Shown piece by piece: positions 28,157 to 36,815 of a stretch of 64,000 bases of DNA. The stretch lies in NCBI GenBank assembly GCA_016786845.1, contig JAEUVB010000003.1, positions 124,001-188,000 of the forward strand. The letters are read 5' to 3'. Every line of letters starts with the position of its first letter. Within the stretch, counting starts at the first letter, position 1. The notes beneath the pieces are model-generated. The model was not told the origin of the DNA, did not search any database, and was given only the letters and a program-made list of their open reading frames with translations. Source of the DNA: Chitinophagaceae bacterium. GTDB taxonomy: Bacteria; Bacteroidota; Bacteroidia; Chitinophagales; Chitinophagaceae. Position numbers and translations under genes: made by a program.

Positions 28157-28870
28157 ATGGGAATGAATAAAGTGGTTGCAAATGCTGAAGAGGCTGTTAA
28201 GGATATCCGGGATGGCATGACTTTAATGCTTGGTGGGTTTGGGCTATGTGGAATACCTGAAAAGAGCATACAGGCTCTGGTTGAGAAAGGAGTAAAAGAA
28301 CTTACCTGTATTTCAAATAATGCGGGTGTTGATGATTTTGGCATTGGCTTGATGTTGCAGCAAAAGCAAGTAAAAAAAATGATCTCTTCTTATGTAGGAG
28401 AAAATGAAGAATTTGAACGTCAGATGTTAAGTGGTGAATTAGAAGTAGAACTCATCCCACAAGGTACTTTGGCTACGCGATGCATGGCTACGGGATATGG
28501 AATGCCGGTTATTTATACACCTGCCGGGGTAGGAACGGAAGTGGCTGCAGGAAAAGAAACCAGGGCTTTTACGATGTATGGTGAGGAAAAAGTTTACCTT
28601 ATGGAAAAAGCCTTTGAAAGTGATTTCGCCATCGTCAAGGCATGGAAAGGGGATACCCAGGGGAATTTAATTTATCGGGAAACGGCACGTAATTTCAACC
28701 CGATGATGGCCATGGCCGGTCGAATTACAATAGCCGAAGTTGAGGAATTAGTAGAAGTAGGCGAATTGGATCCCGATCATATCCACACCCCCGGAATTTT
28801 CGTACACCGTATATTTAAGGGTGAGAATTATGAAAAACGAATTGAACAACGTACGGTGAGAAAACCGTAA
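28157..28870 (+). CDS. scoA: 3-oxoacid (succinyl-CoA:acetoacetate) CoA-transferase, subunit A
   Basis: 237 residues with the family motifs GGFGLCGIPE, SNNAGVDDFGIG and IPQGTLATRC. The alpha subunit works with a beta subunit that carries the catalytic glutamate; together they move CoA from succinyl-CoA to acetoacetate in ketone-body or short-chain fatty acid use. The usual partner scoB does not follow: the next gene is convergent and unrelated. The start codon is ATG at 28157, with another ATG two codons later. Confidence 0.9.
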   Translation: MGMNKVVANAEEAVKDIRDGMTLMLGGFGLCGIPEKSIQALVEKGVKELTCISNNAGVDDFGIGLMLQQKQVKKMISSYVGENEEFERQMLSGELEVELIPQGTLATRCMATGYGMPVIYTPAGVGTEVAAGKETRAFTMYGEEKVYLMEKAFESDFAIVKAWKGDTQGNLIYRETARNFNPMMAMAGRITIAEVEELVEVGELDPDHIHTPGIFVHRIFKGENYEKRIEQRTVRKP

Positions 28871-28910
28871 TAGGTATTTAAGTTCTATCGTCAGGAAAAA
28901 TATCTTTGAA

Positions 28911-29366
28911 TTACTGAATCGTAAAAGATATGCTTACACTGTCCTTTTTGCTCGCATAATCTGTTACCCAGGCCTTCATAATGCAATTGGTAACACCTGA
29001 ACCTACAGGGATGACTATTTTCTCATTAAACGTATATCCGTCTTTGCCATCTACCACAGGATATTTATTCAGCAAGGTTTTGACTACCGTATCTTTTGTT
29101 GCATTTAATTGCTCAACAACCATATGAAAACTGAGCAACTTTCCGGTTTTACCTTCAGATTGTAAATCAGTTATTGTCCCTACAAAATGCACATCTTCTC
29201 CGTACGAAAAAATATCATTTAACAGTGGTGTAGTCACTGCTATTTGAGGACGAATCGTGTCACGATCCGGGTTGTAAAAATACTTATCATTATTTGTGTC
29301 CTTACAAGCACTGAAAATTAGGGCAGTCAGTGTAAATAAAACAGCGATAGAAGTAGCAATTTTCAT
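28911..29366 (-). CDS. Lipoprotein with Ig-like (DUF4625-like) domain
   Basis: 151 residues with a lipoprotein signal peptide (LIFSAC, Cys21). The mature part reads as a single beta-sandwich: PQIAVTTPLLNDIFSYGEDVHFVGTITD resembles the opening of DUF4625/Ig-like lipoproteins of Bacteroidota, which are often surface or periplasmic. No function is known. It is convergent with scoA (40 bp apart) and divergent from dprA. A TATATTTG -7 box lies 22 bp upstream of its start. Confidence 0.68.
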   Translation of the reverse strand: MKIATSIAVLFTLTALIFSACKDTNNDKYFYNPDRDTIRPQIAVTTPLLNDIFSYGEDVHFVGTITDLQSEGKTGKLLSFHMVVEQLNATKDTVVKTLLNKYPVVDGKDGYTFNEKIVIPVGSGVTNCIMKAWVTDYASKKDSVSISFTIQ

Positions 29367-29387
29367 TCAGATTATACTTTAGCGTCT

Positions 29388-29395
29388 CAAATATA
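29388..29395 (-). promoter_or_regulatory. -7 box (TATATTTG) of the Ig-like lipoprotein
   Basis: TATATTTG on the minus strand, 22 bp upstream of the ATG at 29366, matches TAnnTTTG. Confidence 0.45.
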
Positions 29396-29447
29396 CTCAA
29401 AATGATGGTATTACAAACAATATTTAATATTTTTACATACGTGTGTT

Positions 29448-30548
29448 ATGAAAAATGAAGAATTGATTTACCGTTTGGCGCTAACAAAAATCAATGGCCT
29501 TGGGCCGGTTCGTCAAAAGAAATTATTATCACTGACTCAGGATACGAGTGACATTTTTAAGGCTTCGAAGAAGTATTTAATGTCAGCCGGTGGAATTTCG
29601 GCCAATCTGGCGGATATGTTGAAAAAGTTCAGGGACTTTGATGAAATTGAAAAGGAACTGATTTGGTGTCAAAAAAATAAGGTAAAAATATTACAGTTCG
29701 ATCAGGATGATTATCCGCTTAGACTAAAGCAATGCAGTGATGGGCCGGCCATACTTTTTTACAAGGGACAAGATATTCTGTCTTCACCTAAAATGATCTC
29801 TATTATAGGCACCCGATTATATACGGACTATGGAAAACGAGTCTGTGAAGATCTGATCGAATCATTGAAGCCATACCAAATCGTGGTGGTCAGTGGCCTT
29901 GCTTACGGCATAGATATTATCGCTCATAAAAGTTGTATAAAAAATCAAATCCCAACGGTCGGCGTAATGGCTAATGGGCTCACTCAAATCTACCCATCTG
30001 TACATTCTTCTACCGCCCGGGATATGTTATTCGAAGGTGGTTTGATGACAGAATATTTTTCCAATGAGAAACCGGAAAAAAGAAATTTCCCTTCAAGAAA
30101 TCGAATTGTTGCCGGTTTATGTGATGCGACCATCATTATTGAAACTGATGTGAAAGGGGGATCCATGATCACAGCCGACATAGCTCATGCTTACAATCGG
30201 GAATTATTTTGTTTTCCTGGGCGCAGCATTGATGTGAAAAGCTCAGGATGCAATCTTTTAATTCGTCAAATGAAAGCTCAAATGATCACTAAACCGGAAG
30301 ATCTTGTAGAGGCTTTAGGGTGGTCGAAGAAAAAAATGAAGAAAACGGCTCAGCGTAATTTGTTTGTCGATTTAAACGACACTGAAATGAAAGTCTATCA
30401 ATTGCTCAATGAACATGATCATCTCCATTTGGATGAAATCCTTCTGAGAACCGATTTTTCAACAACCCAACTGGCGACCGTGATGCTTAGTTTAGAAATG
30501 CAAGGTCTGATCAAAGTGCTACCCGGAAAACTTGTTTCATTGATCTGA
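29448..30548 (+). CDS. dprA: DNA-processing protein DprA
   Basis: 366 residues. DprA binds incoming single-stranded DNA during transformation and loads RecA. An N-terminal helical domain (about 1-100) precedes the Rossmann-like core, where SIIGTRLYTDYGKRV replaces the common GSR motif and SGLAYGID, FPSRNRIVAGL and TDVKGGSMITA are recognisable. The C-terminal 60 residues form a winged-helix domain (LHLDEILLRTDFSTTQLATVMLSLEM). Its presence suggests possible natural competence but many non-competent bacteria also carry dprA. Confidence 0.93.
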   Translation: MKNEELIYRLALTKINGLGPVRQKKLLSLTQDTSDIFKASKKYLMSAGGISANLADMLKKFRDFDEIEKELIWCQKNKVKILQFDQDDYPLRLKQCSDGPAILFYKGQDILSSPKMISIIGTRLYTDYGKRVCEDLIESLKPYQIVVVSGLAYGIDIIAHKSCIKNQIPTVGVMANGLTQIYPSVHSSTARDMLFEGGLMTEYFSNEKPEKRNFPSRNRIVAGLCDATIIIETDVKGGSMITADIAHAYNRELFCFPGRSIDVKSSGCNLLIRQMKAQMITKPEDLVEALGWSKKKMKKTAQRNLFVDLNDTEMKVYQLLNEHDHLHLDEILLRTDFSTTQLATVMLSLEMQGLIKVLPGKLVSLI

Positions 30549-30606
30549 AGTGACCAATTTAACTAAAATATAGATGTTTTGATCCGCTATAAATAGTCAA
30601 TTCTAT

Positions 30607-30614
30607 TACATTTG
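30607..30614 (+). promoter_or_regulatory. -7 box (TACATTTG) of ompH-tpiA
   Basis: TACATTTG fits TAnnTTTG, 17 bp upstream of the ompH ATG. A TTTG at 30578-30581 is 25 bp away, longer than usual. Confidence 0.45.
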
Positions 30615-30631
30615 CACCCAAGAAAATTTAC

Positions 30632-31270
30632 ATGAAACAACTTCCGCTTATTCTTAGTTCCCTGTCCCTGATTGGTGTGGCCATACTTTTCGGTATGAAA
30701 ACCAAAGACCAGAAAAAGAGCAGGCAAGTAATTACTACAAAAGATTCTACCGGAAAGGAAATTACCCTTTCTGCAACCCGAATTGCCTATGTAGATATCG
30801 ATACACTTGAGGCACATTATGATTATTTTAAGAAGAAAAAGTCAGAATTTGAAGCCCGCCAGAAGAACATAGACGGTGAATTAGAACGTATGGCGAATGC
30901 TTTACAAAATGAATATATTGCATTACAGAAAAAAGCTCAAAAAGGCGAATTGTCTCAATCTGAAGGGGAGGCCGCTCAGCAAAAACTAATGCAGAAGCAA
31001 CAAGATTTGGAAATAAAACGCCAAAGTATGGGCAATAAATATCTTAAGGATCAGGAAGATTTTAATAAAGAGATTCATGATAATCTGCACGCCTATATTG
31101 AAAAATATAATGAAGAAAAAGGCTACGATTATATCCTTTCTTACTCAAAAGATGGTTCGATATTGTTTGCCAACCAGGATCTTGATATTACAAACGATAT
31201 CGTAAAAGGAATGAATGAAGAAAAATTCACTCCTAAAAAAAATACTAAAGACACCCTTACCCAAAAATAA
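30632..31270 (+). CDS. OmpH/Skp-family periplasmic chaperone
   Basis: 212 residues with an N-terminal membrane segment (about 4-21), then IAYVDIDTLEAHYDYFKKKKSEFE opening and a long Lys/Glu/Gln-rich coiled-coil (about 65-150) of Skp type, and a C-terminal strand segment YDYILSYSKDGSILFANQDLDIT. Skp/OmpH binds unfolded outer-membrane proteins in the periplasm. Unlike most Skp proteins it has no obvious signal peptidase site, so it may stay membrane-anchored. It is followed one base later by tpiA. Confidence 0.86.
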   Translation: MKQLPLILSSLSLIGVAILFGMKTKDQKKSRQVITTKDSTGKEITLSATRIAYVDIDTLEAHYDYFKKKKSEFEARQKNIDGELERMANALQNEYIALQKKAQKGELSQSEGEAAQQKLMQKQQDLEIKRQSMGNKYLKDQEDFNKEIHDNLHAYIEKYNEEKGYDYILSYSKDGSILFANQDLDITNDIVKGMNEEKFTPKKNTKDTLTQK

Positions 31271-31271
31271 C

Positions 31272-32039
31272 ATGAGAAACAAAATTGTAGCCGGAAATTG
31301 GAAAATGAATCTCGGTATTCAGCAAGGTGCTGACCTGATAAAGAATATTATTGAGGCAAAGCCCCAACTTAATCCTCATCAAAAGGTTATTTTTTGCACC
31401 CCATTTACACATTTGAATTCGTCATCCGAAGTGTTGAAAAGTGCACCCTCAGGGTATTTATTGGGCGCTCAAAATTGCCATGATCAACCTTCCGGAGCCT
31501 ATACCGGTGAAATTTCTGTCGATATGCTGACCGAACTTCAGGTTTCAGCAGTGATCATCGGCCATTCAGAGCGTCGTCAGTATTTTGGAGAATCCAATGA
31601 ATTTCTAAAAAATAAGGTTGATTCCTTAGTGTCCAAAGGAAAAATGATTTTGTTCTGTTGCGGTGAACCACTGAGCATACGTGAATCCGATAAACAAAAT
31701 GAATACGTTGCCCGGCAGTTACAAGAAAGCTTGTTTCATCTGAGTGCTGAAGCCATGATGAATCATATCGTGATTGCATATGAACCCATTTGGGCAATCG
31801 GCACCGGCGTTACAGCTTCAACTCAACAGGCGCAAGATATGCATGCCTTTATCAGAAGCTTATTGAAAGAAACCTATCATGAAGATGTTTCCAAAGAGAT
31901 CTCTATTCTTTATGGCGGAAGCTGTAATGCGACAAATGCGGCTGAATTGTTTGCATGTCCGGATGTAGATGGTGGTCTTATTGGCGGCGCTGCACTAAAA
32001 GCCGAAAGCTTTTTGCCTATCATTTCGGCTATGCCCTAA
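31272..32039 (+). CDS. tpiA: Triose-phosphate isomerase
   Basis: 255 residues from the ATG at 31272, giving MRNKIVAGNWKMN; the longer open frame to 31215 overlaps ompH. It interconverts dihydroxyacetone phosphate and glyceraldehyde 3-phosphate. The catalytic residues are Lys11 (GNWKMN), His98 (IIGHSERR) and Glu171 (AYEPIWAIGTG), with the phosphate-binding loops near YGGS and GGALKA. One base separates it from the ompH stop, so they are co-transcribed. The stop codon overlaps the end of the convergent DUF721 gene by 4 bp. Confidence 0.97.
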   Translation: MRNKIVAGNWKMNLGIQQGADLIKNIIEAKPQLNPHQKVIFCTPFTHLNSSSEVLKSAPSGYLLGAQNCHDQPSGAYTGEISVDMLTELQVSAVIIGHSERRQYFGESNEFLKNKVDSLVSKGKMILFCCGEPLSIRESDKQNEYVARQLQESLFHLSAEAMMNHIVIAYEPIWAIGTGVTASTQQAQDMHAFIRSLLKETYHEDVSKEISILYGGSCNATNAAELFACPDVDGGLIGGAALKAESFLPIISAMP

Positions 32040-32317
32040 TGAACAATTACATCTCGGATAAAGGTTTCACCCAAATATTGATTGATTTTTTCCAATAATA
32101 GTTGCTTGTTATAGGACAACTCATGCTTTAAAGGAGCCACATCCGTGTAAATATGTAGTTTGTGATCCTGTATCATCAGATCTGTGGTGTGTTTGGCAAC
32201 CGTTTTGCCCATCAGCATTTCCCAGTCATTTTTCAGTCGAATGGCCATGAATCGATACTTCCAGTTACTTTCCTGAAACATTTTTTGCAAAGCTTCCTGC
32301 ATAGAGTATTGTGCCAT
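32036..32317 (-). CDS. DUF721 (DciA-like) protein
   Basis: 93 residues. The pattern WEMLMGKTVAKHTTDLMIQDHKLHIYTDVAPLKHEL matches the DUF721 family. DciA, the best-known member, loads the replicative helicase in bacteria without DnaC; whether this short version does so is unknown. It is directly downstream of the sigma-54-type regulator (adjacent stop and start, no spacer), so the two are co-transcribed. Confidence 0.85.
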   Translation of the reverse strand: MAQYSMQEALQKMFQESNWKYRFMAIRLKNDWEMLMGKTVAKHTTDLMIQDHKLHIYTDVAPLKHELSYNKQLLLEKINQYLGETFIRDVIVH

Positions 32318-33478
32318 CTATCCTAAAAATACGAAATTTTTAATATCCTCTTTCGTAATCTTATCATCACACAAAATGATGAGCCTTTCTACGACATTTC
32401 TAAGTTCACGGATATTCCCGGTCCATTTATGTTTCTTCAAATATTCCATCGCATCTTTTTCGATGATAATTTCCTTCTTTCGATATTCTTCACAAATTTC
32501 TTTAATGAAATATTTGGTCAGAATAGGAATATCTTCGATACGTTCATTGAGTGAAGGAACCTGTATTTCAATCACGTTGAGACGATGATATAAATCGAGG
32601 CGAAAATTTCCGTTTTCAATTTCCTTTTTCAGATCCTTATTCGTAGCAGCAACAACCCGGACGTTTACGTCTATATCTTTTTCACCACCTACGCGAGTAA
32701 TTTTACCTTCCTGCAGTGCCCTTAGAACCTTAGCCTGAGCACTTTGACTCATATCTCCAATTTCATCCAAAAACAGCGTACTTCCATCGGCTTGTTCAAA
32801 TTTTCCAATTCTTTGCTTAATAGCGGTTGTAAATGCACCTTTTTCATGACCAAACAATTCACTTTCAATCAATTCGGTTGGTATTGCCGCACAGTTGACC
32901 TCTACTATAGGTTTGGATCTTCGATTGCTTTTTTCATGCACCCATCGAGCTACCAATTCCTTACCGCTTCCATTTTCACCGGTGATTAATATTCTTGCAT
33001 CTGTTGGCGCTACCCGGTCTATGGTCGATTTAATTTGGTTGATCTTATCGCATTCGCCAATGATATCCTGTATTCCATTGATCTTACGTTTTAAGGTATT
33101 GGTTTCGTTGACCAGAGAACCTTTGTCTATGGCATTACGAATTGTTATAAGCAGTCGGTTTAAATCCGGAGGTTTTGAAATGAAATCAAAGGCACCTTTT
33201 TTTACAGCTTCCACGGCTGCCTCCATCGTCCCGTGACCTGATATCATGATAATTGGCACCTCTATTCCTTCTTTGATCAATCTGTCCAATAATTCCATGC
33301 CATCACATTTAGGCATTTTGATATCACTTAAAACGCAATCATATTTTCTGGCTTTAATTAAATTAAGGCCTTCCAAACCATCTACGGCTTCATCGACCTC
33401 ATAATCCTCACTCATCAGAATTTCCGCAAGGGATTTTCTGATACTTTTTTCATCATCTATGACTAATATTTTTGCCAT
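32318..33478 (-). CDS. NtrC-like response regulator with altered GAFTGA loop
   Basis: 386 residues. Receiver domain about 1-120 with Asp8, Asp9, phospho-acceptor Asp52 and Lys102. AAA+ domain with Walker A GENGSGKE (167-174) and Walker B LFLDEIGD (235-242). The sigma-54-contacting loop reads GAFTTA (214-219) instead of GAFTGA, and the protein ends soon after the AAA+ lid, with no Fis-type helix-turn-helix. Both changes question activation of sigma-54 transcription from a fixed enhancer. No kinase gene is adjacent. Similar GAFT(S/T)A proteins without a DNA-binding domain seem common in Bacteroidota. Confidence 0.88.
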   Translation of the reverse strand: MAKILVIDDEKSIRKSLAEILMSEDYEVDEAVDGLEGLNLIKARKYDCVLSDIKMPKCDGMELLDRLIKEGIEVPIIMISGHGTMEAAVEAVKKGAFDFISKPPDLNRLLITIRNAIDKGSLVNETNTLKRKINGIQDIIGECDKINQIKSTIDRVAPTDARILITGENGSGKELVARWVHEKSNRRSKPIVEVNCAAIPTELIESELFGHEKGAFTTAIKQRIGKFEQADGSTLFLDEIGDMSQSAQAKVLRALQEGKITRVGGEKDIDVNVRVVAATNKDLKKEIENGNFRLDLYHRLNVIEIQVPSLNERIEDIPILTKYFIKEICEEYRKKEIIIEKDAMEYLKKHKWTGNIRELRNVVERLIILCDDKITKEDIKNFVFLG

Positions 33479-33564
33479 CTATAAAATTTGGGTCTAAATA
33501 TAAGCATTAATCCATCCTATTCAATAAGGATATGCCAATAATGACAGATAAGCACAAGATATTC

Positions 33565-33801
33565 TTATTTTTGATTGTCACGCCATTCATACACCCAACT
33601 GCTTTGTATCATTTCCAAATGACCTTCAGTACTTTCTTCTCTCTTTCCGGCAAATCCATCTAATGACAATACCCAATCCAGCAAGTCTGTAAACCGAACT
33701 CGGTATATTTTTGATTCATTGAAATCATCACCGAATTTTTCATACAGCTTGAGTGCGATGTCTTCATAATCATTCCAATGGATAGGGGGTTCGTAAGTCA
33801 T
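33565..33801 (-). CDS. iscX: Fe-S assembly protein IscX
   Basis: 78 residues. The pattern of IscX/YfhJ is visible: the opening WNDYEDIALKLYEKFGDD, then VRFTDLLDWVLSLDGFAG and a short acidic tail ending WVYEWRD. IscX binds IscS and ferrous iron and regulates Fe-S cluster assembly. It lies 27 bp downstream of a ferredoxin gene, consistent with an isc-type pair, although iscS and iscU are not here. Confidence 0.85.
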   Translation of the reverse strand: MTYEPPIHWNDYEDIALKLYEKFGDDFNESKIYRVRFTDLLDWVLSLDGFAGKREESTEGHLEMIQSSWVYEWRDNQK

Positions 33802-33828
33802 AATTACAGTTTGAATTAGTTAATGATA

Positions 33829-34164
33829 TTATTCACCATGAATAAGAGATTGATCAGGAATATGAACATGAATTTCACCTGATCCCTTGAGCAAAATACA
33901 TTGACAGCTTAGGCGTGAATTAATTTTAGGATTGCGGGCGCGATCAATAAAATCTTCCTCTTTATCTGAAAGCTCTTCCACCAAATCTTCTCCTGAATTG
34001 AGGTAAATATGGCAGGTGCTGCAAGCGCATACCCCACCACAATTGTGGTGCAGGTGAATATTGTTTTTTAAAGCGACCTCAAGAATACTGTCATCTTCAG
34101 GGCAATTTTCGACTGATATTGGGGCTAGTCCCTTTTGTTCAAAAGTAAAATGAATTGTATGCAT
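33829..34164 (-). CDS. fdx: 2Fe-2S ferredoxin (ISC type)
   Basis: 111 residues. The [2Fe-2S] motif is CGGVCACSTC (Cys42, Cys48, Cys51) with the fourth ligand Cys87 in SRLSCQC, the adrenodoxin-type spacing used by ISC ferredoxins. Extra cysteines at 46 and 89 are present. It supplies electrons for Fe-S cluster assembly and other reactions. Upstream of iscX on the same strand. Confidence 0.9.
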   Translation of the reverse strand: MHTIHFTFEQKGLAPISVENCPEDDSILEVALKNNIHLHHNCGGVCACSTCHIYLNSGEDLVEELSDKEEDFIDRARNPKINSRLSCQCILLKGSGEIHVHIPDQSLIHGE

Positions 34165-34237
34165 CGTTATAGAATTCGCAAAAATAGAATACTGGCATGG
34201 GATTATCTATATCTTTTATTGATAATCACCATAAAAG

Positions 34238-34266
34238 AAAAAAGGATACTCGCAGGTATCCTTTTT
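34238..34266 (-). terminator. Intrinsic terminator of pckA
   Basis: GGATAC/GTATCC stem (34244-34249 with 34256-34261) with a TCGCAG loop and flanking A6/T5 runs, 22 bp after the pckA stop. Read on the minus strand it is followed by T6. Confidence 0.85.
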
Positions 34267-34287
34267 AATGTTATTAGGTTTTGACTA

Positions 34288-35901
34288 TTACACGTTTTCA
34301 AGCACTTTAGGGGCTGCTGCCAAAATTTCCTCATTGGCTTTGTTCGCATATTTTTCAAAATTCTTGACAAACATGGCAGCGAGTTCGTATGCTTTTCGGG
34401 TATATTCTTCTTTATTCTCCCAGGTAGATTGAGGGATGAGCAATTCGGAGGGAACATCCGGACAGGTAACCGGCATATCAAATCCAAAGACCGGATGTGA
34501 TTCGTATTCTACCTGATCCAAAGAACCATTGATTGCAGCGGTAATCATAGCACGGGTATAACTTAGTTTCATTCGATTGCCAACACCATAAGGGCCGCCG
34601 CTCCAACCGGTATTCACCAACCAAACTTTTACATCAGGGTGCTCATCGAGTTTTTTACCAAGCAATTCGGCATATCTGGTAGGGTGGAGAGGTAAAAACG
34701 CACGTCCAAAGCAAGCACTGAATGTAGCTTGAGGTTCGGTAACACCTACTTCTGTTCCGGCTACTTTAGCCGTGTACCCGCTAATGAAACTATACATTGC
34801 CTGACCTTTATTTAAACGTGAAATCGGCGGTAAAATTCCATATGCATCACAGGTCAAAAAGAAAATATTCTTAGGGTCGCCTCCGATACTCGGCTCTTTG
34901 GCATTATTAATATGGAATATTGGATAAGCAACACGAGTATTCTCGGTTATCGATCCATCCATGAAATTAACTTCATTGGTACCATCAATATATGTAGTGT
35001 TTTCAACCAAAGCATTTGGTTTGATCGCACCATAAATCTGAGGTTCTTTTTCTTCGGTCAGGTCGATACATTTTGCATAACATCCACCCTCAAAATTAAA
35101 AACTGATCCATCATCCCATCCGTGCTCATCATCACCTATTAATTTACGTTGCGGATCTGCACTTAAAGTAGTCTTACCCGTGCCGCTCAGTCCAAAGAAC
35201 AACGCAACATCACCCGATTCACCTTCATTTGCAGAGCAGTGCATACTCAATACCCCCTTTTCATGAGGAAGGATATAATTCAATACACCAAATATTCCTT
35301 TCTTCATTTCACCGGTATAAGCACTGCCACCAATGAGAATCATTCTTTTCGTGAAGTTAACAATGGTAAAATTAGCCTGACGAGTTCCGTGAACGGCCGG
35401 ATCAGCCTCAAATCCTGGTGCCTGAATGATGGTCCAATCAGGATTCTGAGTCTTTATTTCGTCCTCTGAAGGGCGTAAAAACAAGTCGTAACAGAATAAG
35501 TTGGCCCATGGGGCTTCATTTATCACCCGAATATTCAGACGATGTTTCGGATCGGCGCAAGCATAAGCATCGCGTACCCACAACTCTTTTTGTGCCAGGT
35601 GTGCCGTAATGTCTTGGTATATTTTATCAAAATGTTCCGGAGAAATAGCAATATTAATATCACTCCAATCAACACTGTTTTCAGTTATACTATCTTTTAC
35701 AGTAAATTTATCCTTAGGTGAGCGACCTGTAAATTTGCCGGTACGGACAGCAAGAGCACCCATATTGGTAATCGTGCCTTGTCCTAAAGCTACGGTTTGG
35801 TCTGACAATTCTTTTGGAGACAAATTCCAATTTACCTTCGAAGGGTGTATACCCAGATCGCTTAATTGTGCGGATGGGTTCTTTAGTCCTATTTCCTGCA
35901 T
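34288..35901 (-). CDS. pckA: Phosphoenolpyruvate carboxykinase (ATP)
   Basis: 537 residues from the ATG at 35901; a TTG at 35922 keeps the frame open but lies inside the promoter box. The enzyme converts oxaloacetate and ATP to PEP, CO2 and ADP, the first step of gluconeogenesis. The kinase loop GLSGTGKTTLS (about 235-245), the preceding GDVALFF, and the DDEHGWDD metal region are visible. Next downstream is fdx. Confidence 0.96.
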   Translation of the reverse strand: MQEIGLKNPSAQLSDLGIHPSKVNWNLSPKELSDQTVALGQGTITNMGALAVRTGKFTGRSPKDKFTVKDSITENSVDWSDINIAISPEHFDKIYQDITAHLAQKELWVRDAYACADPKHRLNIRVINEAPWANLFCYDLFLRPSEDEIKTQNPDWTIIQAPGFEADPAVHGTRQANFTIVNFTKRMILIGGSAYTGEMKKGIFGVLNYILPHEKGVLSMHCSANEGESGDVALFFGLSGTGKTTLSADPQRKLIGDDEHGWDDGSVFNFEGGCYAKCIDLTEEKEPQIYGAIKPNALVENTTYIDGTNEVNFMDGSITENTRVAYPIFHINNAKEPSIGGDPKNIFFLTCDAYGILPPISRLNKGQAMYSFISGYTAKVAGTEVGVTEPQATFSACFGRAFLPLHPTRYAELLGKKLDEHPDVKVWLVNTGWSGGPYGVGNRMKLSYTRAMITAAINGSLDQVEYESHPVFGFDMPVTCPDVPSELLIPQSTWENKEEYTRKAYELAAMFVKNFEKYANKANEEILAAAPKVLENV

Positions 35902-35919
35902 TTTCTTAGATTTAGGCCG

Positions 35920-35927
35920 CAAAGATA
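35920..35927 (-). promoter_or_regulatory. -7 box (TATCTTTG) of pckA
   Basis: TATCTTTG on the minus strand matches TAnnTTTG, 18 bp upstream of the ATG at 35901. It supports that start over the TTG at 35922. Confidence 0.5.
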
Positions 35928-36005
35928 CTGTTCACCTTTCCATTTTTATAATTAACTATTTCATAATTTGTTAACAGTAATTAATCAAATAATAACAAAT
36001 ATATG

Positions 36006-36036
36006 TTTGAACATACAATAAAATTCCACAACTTTG
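36006..36036 (+). promoter_or_regulatory. Promoter of the YceI lipoprotein gene
   Basis: TTTG at 36006-36009, a 19-bp spacer and CAACTTTG at 36029-36036; the -7 box differs from TAnnTTTG only at its first base. The ATG is 18 bp further on. Confidence 0.6.
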
Positions 36037-36054
36037 CACCTAAACTAAAATAAA

Positions 36055-36690
36055 ATGAAAAAAACACTTTACTTCCTATCCATGATTGCATTTTTGGCTT
36101 CTTGTCAATCCGCACCTTCAGGTGAAAATGCTCAAACTGCTGAACAACAAGAAGCCGCCAAGGCTAAAGGTGCAGCTTACACCGTTGATAATGCCCAAAG
36201 TACCCTGACCTTTGTTGGATCTAAGCCAGTAGGTACGCATACCGGTACGTTTAAACTTACCGAAGGAAATTTAACGGTAGAAGACGGAAACATTAGCAGC
36301 GGGAAATTTACTTTTGACATTAACTCATTAAATATTACGGATGAGGACACTTCCTATAAGGCGAAACTGACCGGACATTTACTCTCTCCGGACTTTTTTG
36401 ATGCAGCTAAATACAAAACAGCTACTTTCGAGATTACCTCTTGCCAGGCTCTGACTAACGATACGAACGGTACTCACAGAATATCAGGTAATTTGACGAT
36501 GAAGGACAGTACCAAAAATGTAACCTTCACATCAAAAGTTACACTTTCTGACACGCAATTGAAAGCAACAGCAGACTTTAATATTGATCGTACCCAGTGG
36601 GGACTGTTTTACGGAAATGATAAATCCTTAGGAGATAAATTCATTTACCCGGAAGTAAAAATCAAATTTGATATTACTGCAAACAAATAA
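36055..36690 (+). CDS. YceI-family lipoprotein
   Basis: 211 residues. A lipoprotein signal peptide (FLASC, Cys17) is followed by an acidic/Ala-rich linker and the YceI domain from about residue 40 (AYTVDNAQSTLTFVGSKPVGTHTGTF). YceI proteins form a lipocalin-like beta-barrel that binds isoprenoid chains such as polyprenyl quinone precursors; this one is membrane-tethered. The ending FNIDRTQWGLFYGNDKSLGDKF is typical of the domain. It has its own promoter and terminator. Confidence 0.92.
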   Translation: MKKTLYFLSMIAFLASCQSAPSGENAQTAEQQEAAKAKGAAYTVDNAQSTLTFVGSKPVGTHTGTFKLTEGNLTVEDGNISSGKFTFDINSLNITDEDTSYKAKLTGHLLSPDFFDAAKYKTATFEITSCQALTNDTNGTHRISGNLTMKDSTKNVTFTSKVTLSDTQLKATADFNIDRTQWGLFYGNDKSLGDKFIYPEVKIKFDITANK

Positions 36691-36715
36691 ATAGAAACAT
36701 TATTATCTCATAGAA

Positions 36716-36744
36716 ATGACCATCTTCAAGATGGTCATTTTTTT
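36716..36744 (+). terminator. Intrinsic terminator of the YceI gene
   Basis: ATGACCATCTT c AAGATGGTCAT is a perfect 11-bp inverted repeat followed by a run of T residues, 25 bp after the stop codon. Confidence 0.88.
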
Positions 36745-36815
36745 GTGAATATAATACCCTATCGAAGAATTAGAATACTTAATTGTCAACCCTGTATTAC
36801 CTTCGTTTAACCATC

